Below, piece after piece: positions 13,707 through 21,490 of a DNA stretch of 32,202 bases. The position numbers and the translations under genes are program-made. Below the pieces are notes generated by a model. That model saw nothing but the letters and a program-made list of their open reading frames with translations, did not search any database and was not told the origin of the DNA. The first letter of the stretch is position 1; every line of letters begins with the position of its first letter. Origin of the DNA: Streptomyces longispororuber (lineage in GTDB: Bacteria > Actinomycetota > Actinomycetes > Streptomycetales > Streptomycetaceae); assembly GCF_024448165.1 (NCBI RefSeq), contig NZ_JAMOLN010000121.1, forward strand, positions 1-32,202, written 5' to 3'.

Positions 13707-15329
13707 TCAGGCGCGGAAATGGGCCCGCCGCCGCAGTTCCGCCAGGCTGCCGTGGAACACGCTCTCGCCCCCACCGCCGCCCCGCACCGGCCGCTCGGCC
13801 GAGTACTGCCAGAACAGCCAGTCGTCCCGGCGCGGCGCGGTCCCCTCCGGGTCGAAGTCGGGCAGCCAGCGCGGGTACGGGGCGAGGGCGGTCGTGCCGT
13901 GCAACTGGTCGCGGACGTAGGCGTCCCTGACGTAGACGATCGGAGGCTCACCCGTCGCGTCCTGCACGGTCCGCAGGAAGGCGAGCACCTCCGGCACCTT
14001 CGGTTCGGGTGTCGCGAAGGCCGCCTCCAGGTCGAGGACCGGCGGCAGTTCACCCCGGCCGGTCCCCGTGTAGCCGACCGCCTTCGCCTGCCGGAGGAAG
14101 TGGCGGGCCTGCGCGGCGCCGCCCGCGTCGGTGCGGAAGAAGTGGTACAGGCCGGTGATCAGCCCCGCCGAGCGGGCGCCGACGAGCTGGTCGCGCAGCG
14201 CCGGGCTGACGAAGTGGGTGCCTTCGGTGGCCTTGATCATGGCGAACTGCTGGGCCGCACCGAGTGCCTCCCAGTCGTTGTCGCGGCTGTAGGAGGACAC
14301 GTCGGTGCCGTGCACGGGGAAGGCGGCCGCGGACGCCCTGCCCCCGCGGCCGTCGCCGCCGGAACCGGACCCCGCGGCGGCGAGCAGGTACCCGGCCACC
14401 GCGGCGCCGCCGGTGACGACGACGGCGAGCAGCACGAGGGCGGCCCGCAGCCGAAGGTTCGTCCGTGGCCGTGCGGGGCCGTCGGCAGCGAGCGTCCGCT
14501 CCAGGCGGTCGAGGGCCCGGTCCTCCTCCTGGTTGACGGCATGAACCCGGCGCAGCCCCGCCGTGATGCCGTCGGTGTCGGGGGCGATGGTCCGGGGCAG
14601 TGCCGGGGCCGGTCCTTCCGCGTCGTGCGCCGGGGCCCGGTCCGGCACGGCGCCGTGCAGGGCCCGCACCTGTCGGTCCAGGCCCGTGATCCGGGTGCGC
14701 AACCGGGCGGCGACCCGCTCGATCCGGTCCAGGCGGACCCGGGCCAGGGACAGCTCGTCGCGGGCATGCGCGTGCTGGCGCTCCGCACGCGTCAGCGCCG
14801 CGCCCGCCGGGACGCCGTCCGCCGTCGTCCGCTCGCCCGGCACGGCCAGTTCGTCGATCTGGCGCTTGAGGTGGTTCACGAGGTGCAGCAGGAGCAGGAC
14901 GAGCTGCTGCGACCGGCTGCGGGCGCGCTCCAGCTCCGCCTGCGCCTCCAGCGCCCGGGTCAGCCGCTCGTACACGTCCACCAGCGCGGCCGGGTCGCCG
15001 GGCCCTGGTGCGACGGGAACAGGTTGCCGCGCCGCCCGCAGGAGCGCGAGGGCACGCTCCCGGCAGACGACGCGGTCCCGGGGGTGCGGGCACGTCGCCC
15101 GCACCAGCCGCACCACGAAGTCCTCGCGGGGCACCTTGCCGCCCAGATACACGCCGAGCTGCGAGGTCGAGTAGCCGACCGGTCCCGACAGCTGGGCGTA
15201 CGTCAGACCGCTGCGGTGCACCAACGACCGCAGATACGTGGCCAGTTCCTCGGCCTGGGGCGTCTCGGCCCGCACCGGGGCGGGGGAGCGGCCCCCTCGG
15301 CGACGGGGTTCAGGGCCGGTGCCGGACAT
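13707..15329 (-). CDS. HTH-coiled-coil-transmembrane-GH25 lysozyme fusion protein
   Basis: 540 residues. Order of parts: Pro/Arg-rich leader; helix-turn-helix of the XRE-like kind (about 27-80, SGLTYAQLSGPVGYSTSQLGVYL); two long helices rich in Arg/Glu/Leu (about 115-165 and 178-230), probable coiled coils; one TM helix (about 293-316, ALVLLAVVVTGGAAVAGYLLAAA); a Gly/Ser linker; and a glycoside hydrolase family 25 domain (about 338-525). The GH25 catalytic signature is intact: HGTDVSSY (Asp343), IKATEGTHF, LYHFFR, PVLDLEA (Asp433, Glu435) and FWQYSAE. The HTH should be cytoplasmic and the muramidase outside the membrane. ATG 15329 has GGAGG 10 nt upstream. A perfect palindrome lies 42 bp upstream. 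Confidence 0.88.
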   Translation of the reverse strand: MSGTGPEPRRRGGRSPAPVRAETPQAEELATYLRSLVHRSGLTYAQLSGPVGYSTSQLGVYLGGKVPREDFVVRLVRATCPHPRDRVVCRERALALLRAARQPVPVAPGPGDPAALVDVYERLTRALEAQAELERARSRSQQLVLLLLHLVNHLKRQIDELAVPGERTTADGVPAGAALTRAERQHAHARDELSLARVRLDRIERVAARLRTRITGLDRQVRALHGAVPDRAPAHDAEGPAPALPRTIAPDTDGITAGLRRVHAVNQEEDRALDRLERTLAADGPARPRTNLRLRAALVLLAVVVTGGAAVAGYLLAAAGSGSGGDGRGGRASAAAFPVHGTDVSSYSRDNDWEALGAAQQFAMIKATEGTHFVSPALRDQLVGARSAGLITGLYHFFRTDAGGAAQARHFLRQAKAVGYTGTGRGELPPVLDLEAAFATPEPKVPEVLAFLRTVQDATGEPPIVYVRDAYVRDQLHGTTALAPYPRWLPDFDPEGTAPRRDDWLFWQYSAERPVRGGGGGESVFHGSLAELRRRAHFRA

Positions 15330-15370
15330 CCGCACCACCCCTCCGCGCGGCCGCCCCGTCCGGCGCCGTG

Positions 15371-15394
15371 CGGGACAACCCCGGGGTTGTCCCG
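15371..15394. promoter_or_regulatory. Perfect 24-bp palindrome upstream of the HTH-GH25 gene
   Basis: CGGGACAACCCC (15371-15382) is followed directly by its exact reverse complement (15383-15394). A further half-site, GGACAACTCCCC, occurs at 15428-15439, 55 bp (about five helical turns) away. The element lies in the 173-bp gap between the HTH-GH25 gene and the divergent small membrane protein gene. As DNA it looks like a dimeric operator; as RNA it would be a hairpin in the leader of the GH25 gene. Confidence 0.6.
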
Positions 15395-15502
15395 ACCTCA
15401 CCAGGGCGGACGCGGCACCGGCGGGCAGGACAACTCCCCGCCTGGCACAGTCCGTCGTCGTCGCCCCGGCCACCACCGGGATCCCCGCCACCGGAGACGT
15501 AC

Positions 15503-15736
15503 ATGATCGTGCCCCTGTCCCTGCCGTCCCGCGGCCCGGGTGCCGGAGCGGCGCCCCGTGCGCTGCTCGTCGCCCTGACCGTGCCGGCCCTGTTCCTGAC
15601 GACGGCCGCCACGCTGCCCGCGCTCGTCGTGCTGCCCTTCGTGCCCGGCGGAGTCGCCCGGGCCGTCCGCCTGACGTCCGCGCTGACCGCCTTCGCCACG
15701 GCGCTGCTCGCGCACAGCCGGGACACGGAGCGGTGA
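15503..15736 (+). CDS. Small hydrophobic membrane protein
   Basis: 77 residues from ATG 15503 with GGAG 7 nt upstream. Two hydrophobic segments: ALLVALTVPALFLTTAATLPALVVLPFV, and the shorter AVRLTSALTAFATALLAHS. The tail is short and charged. No family recognised. It is divergent from the HTH-GH25 gene and shares its palindrome-containing promoter region, so co-regulation is possible. Confidence 0.7.
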   Translation: MIVPLSLPSRGPGAGAAPRALLVALTVPALFLTTAATLPALVVLPFVPGGVARAVRLTSALTAFATALLAHSRDTER

Positions 15737-15872
15737 CGCCGCGGGTGCCGTGCCCAACGAAGGGCCGGGGGCCGGGACATGGTCGTACCGGGGGCGCGGG
15801 GAGGCGCCCGGTGTGCGTCAGGGGCGGGGAATCCCGTTGAGAACGCGCCGCCGCTCGGCGAGAGTCTGCGGC

Positions 15873-16427
15873 ATGGAGTTCTTCTGCTACCACCGCGACC
15901 GGCCCGGCTCCCTCCCGCTGCGCGAGGAGCTGACCGAGGCGCACTGGTCCTACATGGACGGGTACGCCGAGCAGCTCGTCGCGCGCGGCCCGACGTTCGC
16001 CGCCGACGGCGAGACCCTCACCGGCAGCGTGCACATCGTCGACGTGCCCGATGCGGCGGCCGCGCGGGCGTTCGCGTTCGACGAGCCCAGCTATCAGGCC
16101 GGTGCGTACCGGGACGTGCTGGTGCGGCGGTGGCGCAACGAACTGGGGCGCACCATGTGGGAGTTCGCGGGCGGGCGCACGGGCGGCAATCGCTATCTCG
16201 TGCTCGGGCTCGGTGAGCGGGGCGGCGACGAGCAGGCCGTGCCGGCGCCGTCCGACCGGGACGACCTGATCGCGTTCGGGCCGTTGCTGTCCGACGACGG
16301 GGCGACGTGGGTGGGGACGGCGGCGCTGGTGCGGGCCCCCGATGCGGAGGCGGCTCGCGCCGTGCTCTGCGGGGACCGGTATGCCGTGGTCGAGGTGCAC
16401 GACTGGGAGTTCGGCGGCCGTCGCTGA
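15873..16427 (+). CDS. YciI family protein (two YciI-like domains)
   Basis: 184 residues. The first YciI domain (about 1-95) reads MEFFCYHRDRPGSLPLREELTEAHWSYMDGYAEQLVARGPTFAADG...GSVHIVDVPDAAAARAFAFDEPSYQAGAYRDVLVRRW, with the His24 and Asp residues typical of the ferredoxin-like fold. A second, more divergent copy (about 107-184, NRYLVLGLGE...FGPLLSDDGATWVGTAALVRAPDAEAARAVLCGDRYAVVEVHDWEFGG) repeats the same order. The family has poorly defined roles. The start ATG 15873 lacks a strong ribosome binding site. Confidence 0.88.
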   Translation: MEFFCYHRDRPGSLPLREELTEAHWSYMDGYAEQLVARGPTFAADGETLTGSVHIVDVPDAAAARAFAFDEPSYQAGAYRDVLVRRWRNELGRTMWEFAGGRTGGNRYLVLGLGERGGDEQAVPAPSDRDDLIAFGPLLSDDGATWVGTAALVRAPDAEAARAVLCGDRYAVVEVHDWEFGGRR

Positions 16428-16492
16428 GGTGTGGTCCGGTGCGGGTCGGGTGTGGCTTGCCTGTGGGTGTTCGCCGGGTGCGGGCGCGTCGT

Positions 16493-16575
16493 GGCGTCTC
16501 GCGCAGTTCCCCGCGCCCCTGAGAGGCGCACTTCGTGCGCCGTCTCCAGGGGCGCGGGGAACTGCGCGAGACGCC
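16493..16575. repeat. Streptomyces-type intergenic hairpin repeat / terminator
   Basis: Arms of 28 bp (16493-16520 and 16548-16575) are perfectly complementary. They contain the core CAGTTCCCCGCGCCCCT and its reverse complement. The loop holds a second stem, GGCGCAC-ttc-GTGCGCC (16525-16541), so the whole 83-nt unit folds into one long hairpin. From memory this core recurs between genes in many Streptomyces genomes. It lies 66 bp downstream of the YciI gene and can terminate it. Confidence 0.75.
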
Positions 16576-16812
16576 CCACCGGACCCGCGGTCGGCGATGC
16601 TCCGGAATGTCCCCTACCGCAGCCGATATCCGGACAACCCGCCACGTGAAGACCCCGCGAAACTTCTGTGTTCGCTCGTCCCGCCCCCAGCCGGAGACCA
16701 CCCGACTGACCCGCCGCTTCACCGACCCCTCACACCACATTCCGAACGCACGGCCCAGCGGTGACTCCTGCCCGGCCACGGCCGGTTGACGTACCGCGCC
16801 GCACGCGTTCGA
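16576..16812. other. Intergenic stretch without recognised gene
   Basis: Together with the hairpin this makes a gap of nearly 480 bp before the DUF1906 protein. Apart from a weak inverted repeat GCGAA (16657-16661) / TTCGC (16671-16675), and an in-frame GTG at 16761 that would extend the next protein, I see nothing here. Confidence 0.4.
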
Positions 16813-16841
16813 TTGACGGGACCACATCGGTACCGCACTGT
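16813..16841 (+). promoter_or_regulatory. Likely vegetative promoter of the DUF1906 gene
   Basis: TTGACG (16813-16818), a 17-bp spacer and CACTGT (16836-16841) fit a HrdB-type promoter. Transcription would begin near 16848. That would exclude the GTG at 16761 as translation start and support a start near 16905. Confidence 0.5.
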
Positions 16842-16904
16842 CGCCGGGGTCACAGCTGGAGTCGCGCCGCCACGTGCTGGCGGCGCCCGGTTCAGGGGGA
16901 AACC

Positions 16905-19034
16905 ATCACTCGGCACAGACCTTTCCGTAGTCCTGTCCGCAGCGCGCTGCTCACGCTCTCCGCGCTGCTCGCGACCACCGCGCTCACCGTCGCCGCCCTG
17001 CCGGGCACGGCCCTCGCGGCCACGCCCGACGAGGACCGCAGCAACCAAGTGACCTACCAGGGGCGCACGTTCACCGTGCCCGAGTCCTGGGACGTCGTCG
17101 ACCTCGACAAGGCGCCGGACAGCTGCGTCCGCTTCGACCGGCACGCCGTCTACCTCGGCACGCCCGGCGCGCAACAGAATTGTCCGGCCAAGGAGTTGGG
17201 CCGTACCGAGGCGCTCCTCGTGGAGCCGGTCAAGGGCGCGGACGCCCACCGCGCGGCGCACGTCACCGAGAACCGCACCGCGAAGACCTACCGGGCGGAC
17301 GCCGCGGGTATCACCGTCACCGCCGTCTACGGACGCGACAAGGACGCGGTCCAGGACGTGCTGCGCAGCGCGGACCTGCCGGTCGACGACGCGAGCCCGG
17401 CCCCGAGCGCGCGGCCCGGGCCGTCGATCCAGGCCGTGCCGAAGGACGCCACGTCCTTCCAGGGCAAGGGCTTCGACAAGTGCGAGGCGCCCTCCACCCA
17501 GCAGATGAACGCCTGGCAGGAGTCGTCCCCGTACAGCGCCGTCGGCGTCTACATCGGCGGTGTGAACGCGGGCTGCCCGCCGGACTTCGACGCGGCGTGG
17601 GTGCAGACGCAGTACGACAACGGCTGGCGGTTCTTCCCGATCTACGTCGGCCCGCAGGCCGAACGCAGTGCCGGCAGTTGCGACGAGGACTGCGAGGTGA
17701 TCACCGACCCGCAGGCGCAGGGCGCGGCATCGGCACGGGACGCGGTCGCCCAGGCGCAGGGTCTCGGCTTCGGCGAGGGCTCGGTCCTCTACTACAACAT
17801 GGAGCACTACGCGCGGGGCGGCGCGGTCACCGGCCGGGTCCTGGACTTCCTGGAGTCGTGGACCACGACCGTCCACGAACTCGGTTACGTCTCCGGTGTC
17901 TACGGGAGCGTGTCCTCGCTGATCGTCGACCTCGTGGCCCAGGACGGCACCGGCTACACCCAGCCCGACGTCGTCGACTTCGCCCGCTGGGTCGCCCCGG
18001 GCGGCGAGGCGGGCGAGCCGCCGGCCGACACCGCCGACCCGCAGATCCCGGACCACCTGTGGGCGGACCACCAGCGCATCCGGCAGTACTCCGGTGACGT
18101 CTCGGAGACGTACGGCGGCGTGCGGATGGCCATCGACGCCGATCTGCTGGACGTGGGCGAGGGCGTGGTGCAGCCGCCGCAGCAGAAGGACACCGCGCTC
18201 GCCTACACCGGGACGAAGACCGTCTCCAACGGCTCGCCCGCGGAGCTGTCCGCCACGCTCACCGAGAAGGACGGCGGCGCCCCCGTGGCCGACCGCGAGG
18301 TCTCCTTCGCGCTGGGCACTGGGGACGCGGCGCAGACCTGCAAGGGGAAGTCCGACGCGAAGGGCGTGGCGACCTGCACCGTCCCCTCGGTGGAGCAGCC
18401 GCTCACGGCCGACGCCACCGTGCCGGTCACCGCGGCGTTCGCCGGCGACGACGCGTACAAGGCGTCGGAGGCGGCCGCCGAGCTGAAGCTCCAGTACGTG
18501 ACCGGACGGGCCTACGGCCTCTACGGCAAGGTGTCCGTCCTCGGTCTGCCGGTCGTCACCGGGCCGACCCCGGACACGGGGCAGGTCCGCACGGCGGGCG
18601 CGGGCCGCACGGCGCCGCCCTGCACGCAGAGCGTCAGCGCGCTCGTCCTGTCCGCCGACGCCCTGTGCGCCGACGTCACCACGCGGACGGGACCGAGCGG
18701 CGCCACGGCGACCGCGACCGTCGCCAAGGCCCGCGTCGGTCTCGCCGGGCTCCCGGTCGTCGAGCTGTCCGGCGTCACCTCGTCGGCGCAGAGCAGTTGC
18801 TCGGCGACGAAGGGCAGTACGGACCTGACGCTGAAGATCGCGGGCGCGCCTGTCGAGATCGGGGACGCGCCGAACGTCACCGTGGACCTCGGCGCCGGCG
18901 CCAAGCTCGTCGTCAACGAGCAGATCGCGAGCGGTGACGGCCTCACCGTCAACGCGGTGCACCTGACCGCGCTGGCCGGCGCCGTGGACATCGTGGTCGC
19001 CTCCAGCGCCTCGGCGGCGCACAACTGCGGCTGA
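16905..19034 (+). CDS. Secreted DUF1906 glycoside-hydrolase-like protein with Ig-like and choice-of-anchor-P domains
   Basis: About 709 residues. It has a signal peptide (RSALLTLSALLATTALTVAALPGTALA). An N-terminal region (about 40-160) is followed by a DUF1906/Rv2525c-like TIM-barrel domain (about 190-415), from GFDKCEAPSTQQMNAW through GVYIGGVN, WRFFPIYVGPQ, VLYYNMEHY and GYVSGVYGS to VDFARWV. A bacterial Ig-like domain (about 425-525, TGTKTVSNGSPAELSATLTEKDG) follows. The C-terminal region (about 525-709, AYGLYGKVSVLGLPVVTGPTPDTG...LTVNAVHL) matches choice-of-anchor P proteins. Likely a cell-surface or secreted peptidoglycan- or polysaccharide-binding enzyme. The best start by signal peptide and AGGGGGA is the codon at 16905, but it is ATC, not ATG. 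The only standard upstream start is GTG 16761. Confidence 0.82.
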   Translation: MTRHRPFRSPVRSALLTLSALLATTALTVAALPGTALAATPDEDRSNQVTYQGRTFTVPESWDVVDLDKAPDSCVRFDRHAVYLGTPGAQQNCPAKELGRTEALLVEPVKGADAHRAAHVTENRTAKTYRADAAGITVTAVYGRDKDAVQDVLRSADLPVDDASPAPSARPGPSIQAVPKDATSFQGKGFDKCEAPSTQQMNAWQESSPYSAVGVYIGGVNAGCPPDFDAAWVQTQYDNGWRFFPIYVGPQAERSAGSCDEDCEVITDPQAQGAASARDAVAQAQGLGFGEGSVLYYNMEHYARGGAVTGRVLDFLESWTTTVHELGYVSGVYGSVSSLIVDLVAQDGTGYTQPDVVDFARWVAPGGEAGEPPADTADPQIPDHLWADHQRIRQYSGDVSETYGGVRMAIDADLLDVGEGVVQPPQQKDTALAYTGTKTVSNGSPAELSATLTEKDGGAPVADREVSFALGTGDAAQTCKGKSDAKGVATCTVPSVEQPLTADATVPVTAAFAGDDAYKASEAAAELKLQYVTGRAYGLYGKVSVLGLPVVTGPTPDTGQVRTAGAGRTAPPCTQSVSALVLSADALCADVTTRTGPSGATATATVAKARVGLAGLPVVELSGVTSSAQSSCSATKGSTDLTLKIAGAPVEIGDAPNVTVDLGAGAKLVVNEQIASGDGLTVNAVHLTALAGAVDIVVASSASAAHNCG

Positions 19035-19047
19035 CCGCAGGGCAGTA

Positions 19048-19082
19048 CGGTGTCCCGGCCGTCGTCGACGGCCGGGACACCG
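19048..19082. terminator. Strong bidirectional terminator hairpin
   Basis: 17-bp perfect arms, CGGTGTCCCGGCCGTCG (19048-19064) and its complement (19066-19082), with one unpaired base between them. In RNA a few inner pairs open to form the loop. It lies 14 bp after the DUF1906 stop and 14 bp after the stop of the convergent transporter. Confidence 0.8.
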
Positions 19083-19095
19083 GCACGTGGCCCGC

Positions 19096-20457
19096 TCAGA
19101 CCGTCGCCTCCCGGGCGTCGGCCACCCGCGCCCCGGCCACCGACCGCTCACCGAGCTCCTCGGTGGGGACCCGGTGCGTCTCGCGCGCCGTGAGCGCGGC
19201 GACGACCGGCGGCAGGCACAGCGCCGCCGTGAACAGGGCGACCGCGAACCAGTCGGCACCGTCGGGACCCGCGATCTGCGCCGCGAACGTCACCGCGAAC
19301 CCGGCCACGGCGAAACCGATCTGCGTGCCGATCGCCATGCCCGAGAGGCGGACCCGCGTCGGGAACATCTCGCCGTAGAAGGCGGGCCACACCGCGTTCG
19401 CCGCGCTGTAGACGACGCCGAAGGCGAGGATGCCGAGCGTGAACGTGAGCGCGTACGAGCCCGTGGAGATCGCCCACAGGTACCCGAACATGAGCAGCGC
19501 GCTGCCCGCGGCGCCGACGAGGTAGACGGGGCGGCGTCCGATGCGGTCCGCCAGCCGGGCCCAGAGCGGGATCGTGCCGAGCGCGACCAGGTTGGCGAGG
19601 GCGCCCACCCACAGCATGGCCGAGCGGTCCATGCCCACCGCGTCGCTCGTCGCGTACGACAGCGCCCACACGGTGAAGATGGTGCTGACCGACGCGACGA
19701 GCGCGCCCGCGATCACCCGCAGCACGTCCGCCCAGTGGTCCCGCAGCAGCACGGCGAGCGGGAGCCGCGCCACGCCGCCGGAGGCGTGGGTCTGCCGGGA
19801 GAACTCCGGCGTCTCGTGCAGCGTGCGCCGGATGACGTAGCCGACGACGGCGACGACGACGCTCAGCCAGAACGGGATCCGCCAGCCCCAGGACAGGAGT
19901 TGGTCCTCGGGGAGGGCCGCGATCGGCAGGAAGACGAGCGTGGCCAGGAGCTGTCCCGCCTGGGTGCCGCTGAGCGTGAAACTGGTGAAGTAGGCGCGGC
20001 GGTGCGCCGGTGCGTGCTCCAGGGTCATCGATCCGGCGCTGGCCTGCTCGCCGGCCGCCGAGATGCCCTGCAGCACCCGGCAGAGCACGAGCAGGAGCGG
20101 CGCGAGGCCGCCGACCTGGGCGCGGGTGGGCAGGCAGCCGATGAGGAACGTCGACAACCCCATCAGGACCAGCGTGAACACCATGATCTTGCGGCGGCCG
20201 AGGCGGTCGCCGACGTGGCCGAGGAAGAACGCGCCGACCGGCCGGGCGGCGTAGGCCACGCCGAACGTGGCGAGCGAGAGCAGCGTGGCGTTCGCCGGGT
20301 CCGACTCGTCGAAGAACACCTTCGGGAAGACGAGGGCGGCGGCGCTGCCGTAGATGAAGAAGTCGTAGTACTCCAGGGCGCTGCCGATCCAGGCGGCGAG
20401 CGCCGCTTTGCGCGGCTGGCCCTGCGGGGCGCGGGGCGGTGCGGCGGGGACGGACAC
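19096..20457 (-). CDS. MHS-family MFS transporter, probable shikimate/quinate:H+ symporter
   Basis: 453 residues with 12 predicted TM segments. The N-terminus AALAAWIGSALEYYDFFIYGSAAALVFPKVFF is the metabolite:H+ symporter signature (ShiA, KgtP, ProP relatives). GHVGDRLGRRKIMV is MFS motif A, and RVLQGISAAGEQASAGSMTLEHAP is also typical of MHS proteins. GTG 20457 is chosen because AAGGAG lies 5 nt upstream; the ATG at 20538 would extend into the operator region. The adjacent TetR gene, the shikimate dehydrogenase and the dehydroshikimate dehydratase point to shikimate or quinate as substrate. The family alone does not prove it. Confidence 0.85.
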   Translation of the reverse strand: MSVPAAPPRAPQGQPRKAALAAWIGSALEYYDFFIYGSAAALVFPKVFFDESDPANATLLSLATFGVAYAARPVGAFFLGHVGDRLGRRKIMVFTLVLMGLSTFLIGCLPTRAQVGGLAPLLLVLCRVLQGISAAGEQASAGSMTLEHAPAHRRAYFTSFTLSGTQAGQLLATLVFLPIAALPEDQLLSWGWRIPFWLSVVVAVVGYVIRRTLHETPEFSRQTHASGGVARLPLAVLLRDHWADVLRVIAGALVASVSTIFTVWALSYATSDAVGMDRSAMLWVGALANLVALGTIPLWARLADRIGRRPVYLVGAAGSALLMFGYLWAISTGSYALTFTLGILAFGVVYSAANAVWPAFYGEMFPTRVRLSGMAIGTQIGFAVAGFAVTFAAQIAGPDGADWFAVALFTAALCLPPVVAALTARETHRVPTEELGERSVAGARVADAREATV

Positions 20458-20547
20458 ACGGGCTCCTTCGGGGGGACGAGAAGGGGAGAGGTGCCGGGGC
20501 CCTGTGGGGTGAGCGGGTCGGCTGGGCCGGAAGCGCATCCGGCTAAT

Positions 20548-20565
20548 TAACCCACTGGATAGTTA
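20548..20565. promoter_or_regulatory. Operator candidate in the transporter promoter
   Basis: On the minus strand TAACTATCCAGTGGGTTA has TAAC/GTTA ends and an ACTATCCAGT core with ACT/AGT symmetry. It matches 12 of 18 positions of the element at 21437-21454 on the other side of the tetR gene. A second inverted repeat, ACCCACT (20550-20556) / AGTGGGT (20568-20574), overlaps it. Likely bound by the intervening TetR protein (inferred). Confidence 0.5.
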
Positions 20566-20651
20566 GTAGTGGGTGGCTACGGATGTTGCGCCGGTGTTAC
20601 CCGCCTGTCAAGGGGTCGTGCCGCAGGAAAGCCGGAGGGGCGGGGTGCGGG

Positions 20652-21317
20652 CTACTCCGCCGGACGCCCGGCGGTGAGGTAGGCGATGACCATGTCGCCG
20701 AGCATCGTCCGGTAGTGCTCGCGGCGGTCGGCGGCCGTCAGGTCGCGGCCGAACAGGGCGCCGAACGTGTGCCGGTTGGAGACCCGGAAGAAGCAGAACG
20801 AGCTGATCATCGCGTGCAGGTCCACCGCGTCCACGTCCGCGGTGAAGAGCCCTTCGGCGCGGCCCGCCTCCAGGATCCGGTGGATCACGTCGATGGCCGG
20901 CGAGTTGAGGGAGCTGAGCGTCTCGGACGCGGTGATGTGCTCGGCGTCGTGGATGTTCTCGATGCTGACCAGCCGGATGAAGTCCGGGTGCGCCTCGTGG
21001 TGGTCGAAGGTCAGCCCGGCGAGCCGGCGGATCGCGGCGACCGGGTCGAGGTGCTCGACGTCCAGATCCCGCTCGGCGTGCCGGATCACCGCGTAGCTGC
21101 GCTCCAGGACGGCCGTGAACAGCTGCTCCTTGCCGCCGAAGTAGTAGTAGATCATCCGCTTCGTGGTGCGGGTGCGGGCGGCGATCTCGTCGACCCGGGC
21201 GCCGGTGTACCCGGCGCGGGCGAACTCCTCCGTGGCGACCGCGAGGATCTCGGCCTTCGTGCGGGCCGCGTCGCGGATGCGGCCCTCGCGTCGCGCCGGC
21301 TCTTCGACAGTGGTCAT
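20652..21317 (-). CDS. TetR family regulator of the shikimate catabolic module
   Basis: 221 residues. The HTH is at about 19-65 (TKAEILAVATEEFARAGYTGA, VDEIAARTRTTKRMIYYYF) and ends in YYYFGGKEQLF. The ligand domain includes DHHEAHPDFIRLVSIENIHDAEHI and a Phe-rich dimer region SSFCFFRVSNRHTFGALFG; this C-terminal type is common in actinobacterial regulators of aromatic catabolism. GAAGGA lies 7 nt before ATG 21317. Its gene lies between the transporter gene and the divergent dehydrogenase gene. Related 18-bp motifs in both outward promoters suggest it represses both units and is released by a pathway intermediate. Confidence 0.9.
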   Translation of the reverse strand: MTTVEEPARREGRIRDAARTKAEILAVATEEFARAGYTGARVDEIAARTRTTKRMIYYYFGGKEQLFTAVLERSYAVIRHAERDLDVEHLDPVAAIRRLAGLTFDHHEAHPDFIRLVSIENIHDAEHITASETLSSLNSPAIDVIHRILEAGRAEGLFTADVDAVDLHAMISSFCFFRVSNRHTFGALFGRDLTAADRREHYRTMLGDMVIAYLTAGRPAE

Positions 21318-21436
21318 GGGGATCCTTCGGGCGGATGGACGGCTGGCCTGTGCTGTTCCTGGCGATTGTAGAAGCCGGGCCTGCGCACCGTTGTGGCCGT
21401 CACCCCTTCCCAGGGGCGGGCCCGGCTTGATATGAG

Positions 21437-21454
21437 TAACGAACCAGTTCGTAC
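21437..21454. promoter_or_regulatory. Operator candidate in the dehydrogenase promoter
   Basis: TAACGAACCAGTTCGTAC contains the perfect palindrome ACGAAC-CA-GTTCGT (21439-21452). It shares the pattern TAACNANCCAGTNNGT with the site upstream of the transporter gene. It lies 37 bp before the GTG start at 21491 and 120 bp before the tetR start. Confidence 0.6.
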
Positions 21455-21490
21455 ATTAAGTGTTCCCGCTCGTCCGGCCAGGAGGTCCCC

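Noticed and set aside
13707..16400. Extension of the HTH-GH25 protein to a start at 16400
   Set aside because: The added 357 residues are antisense to the YciI and small membrane protein genes and show no domain; ATG 15329 has a ribosome binding site.
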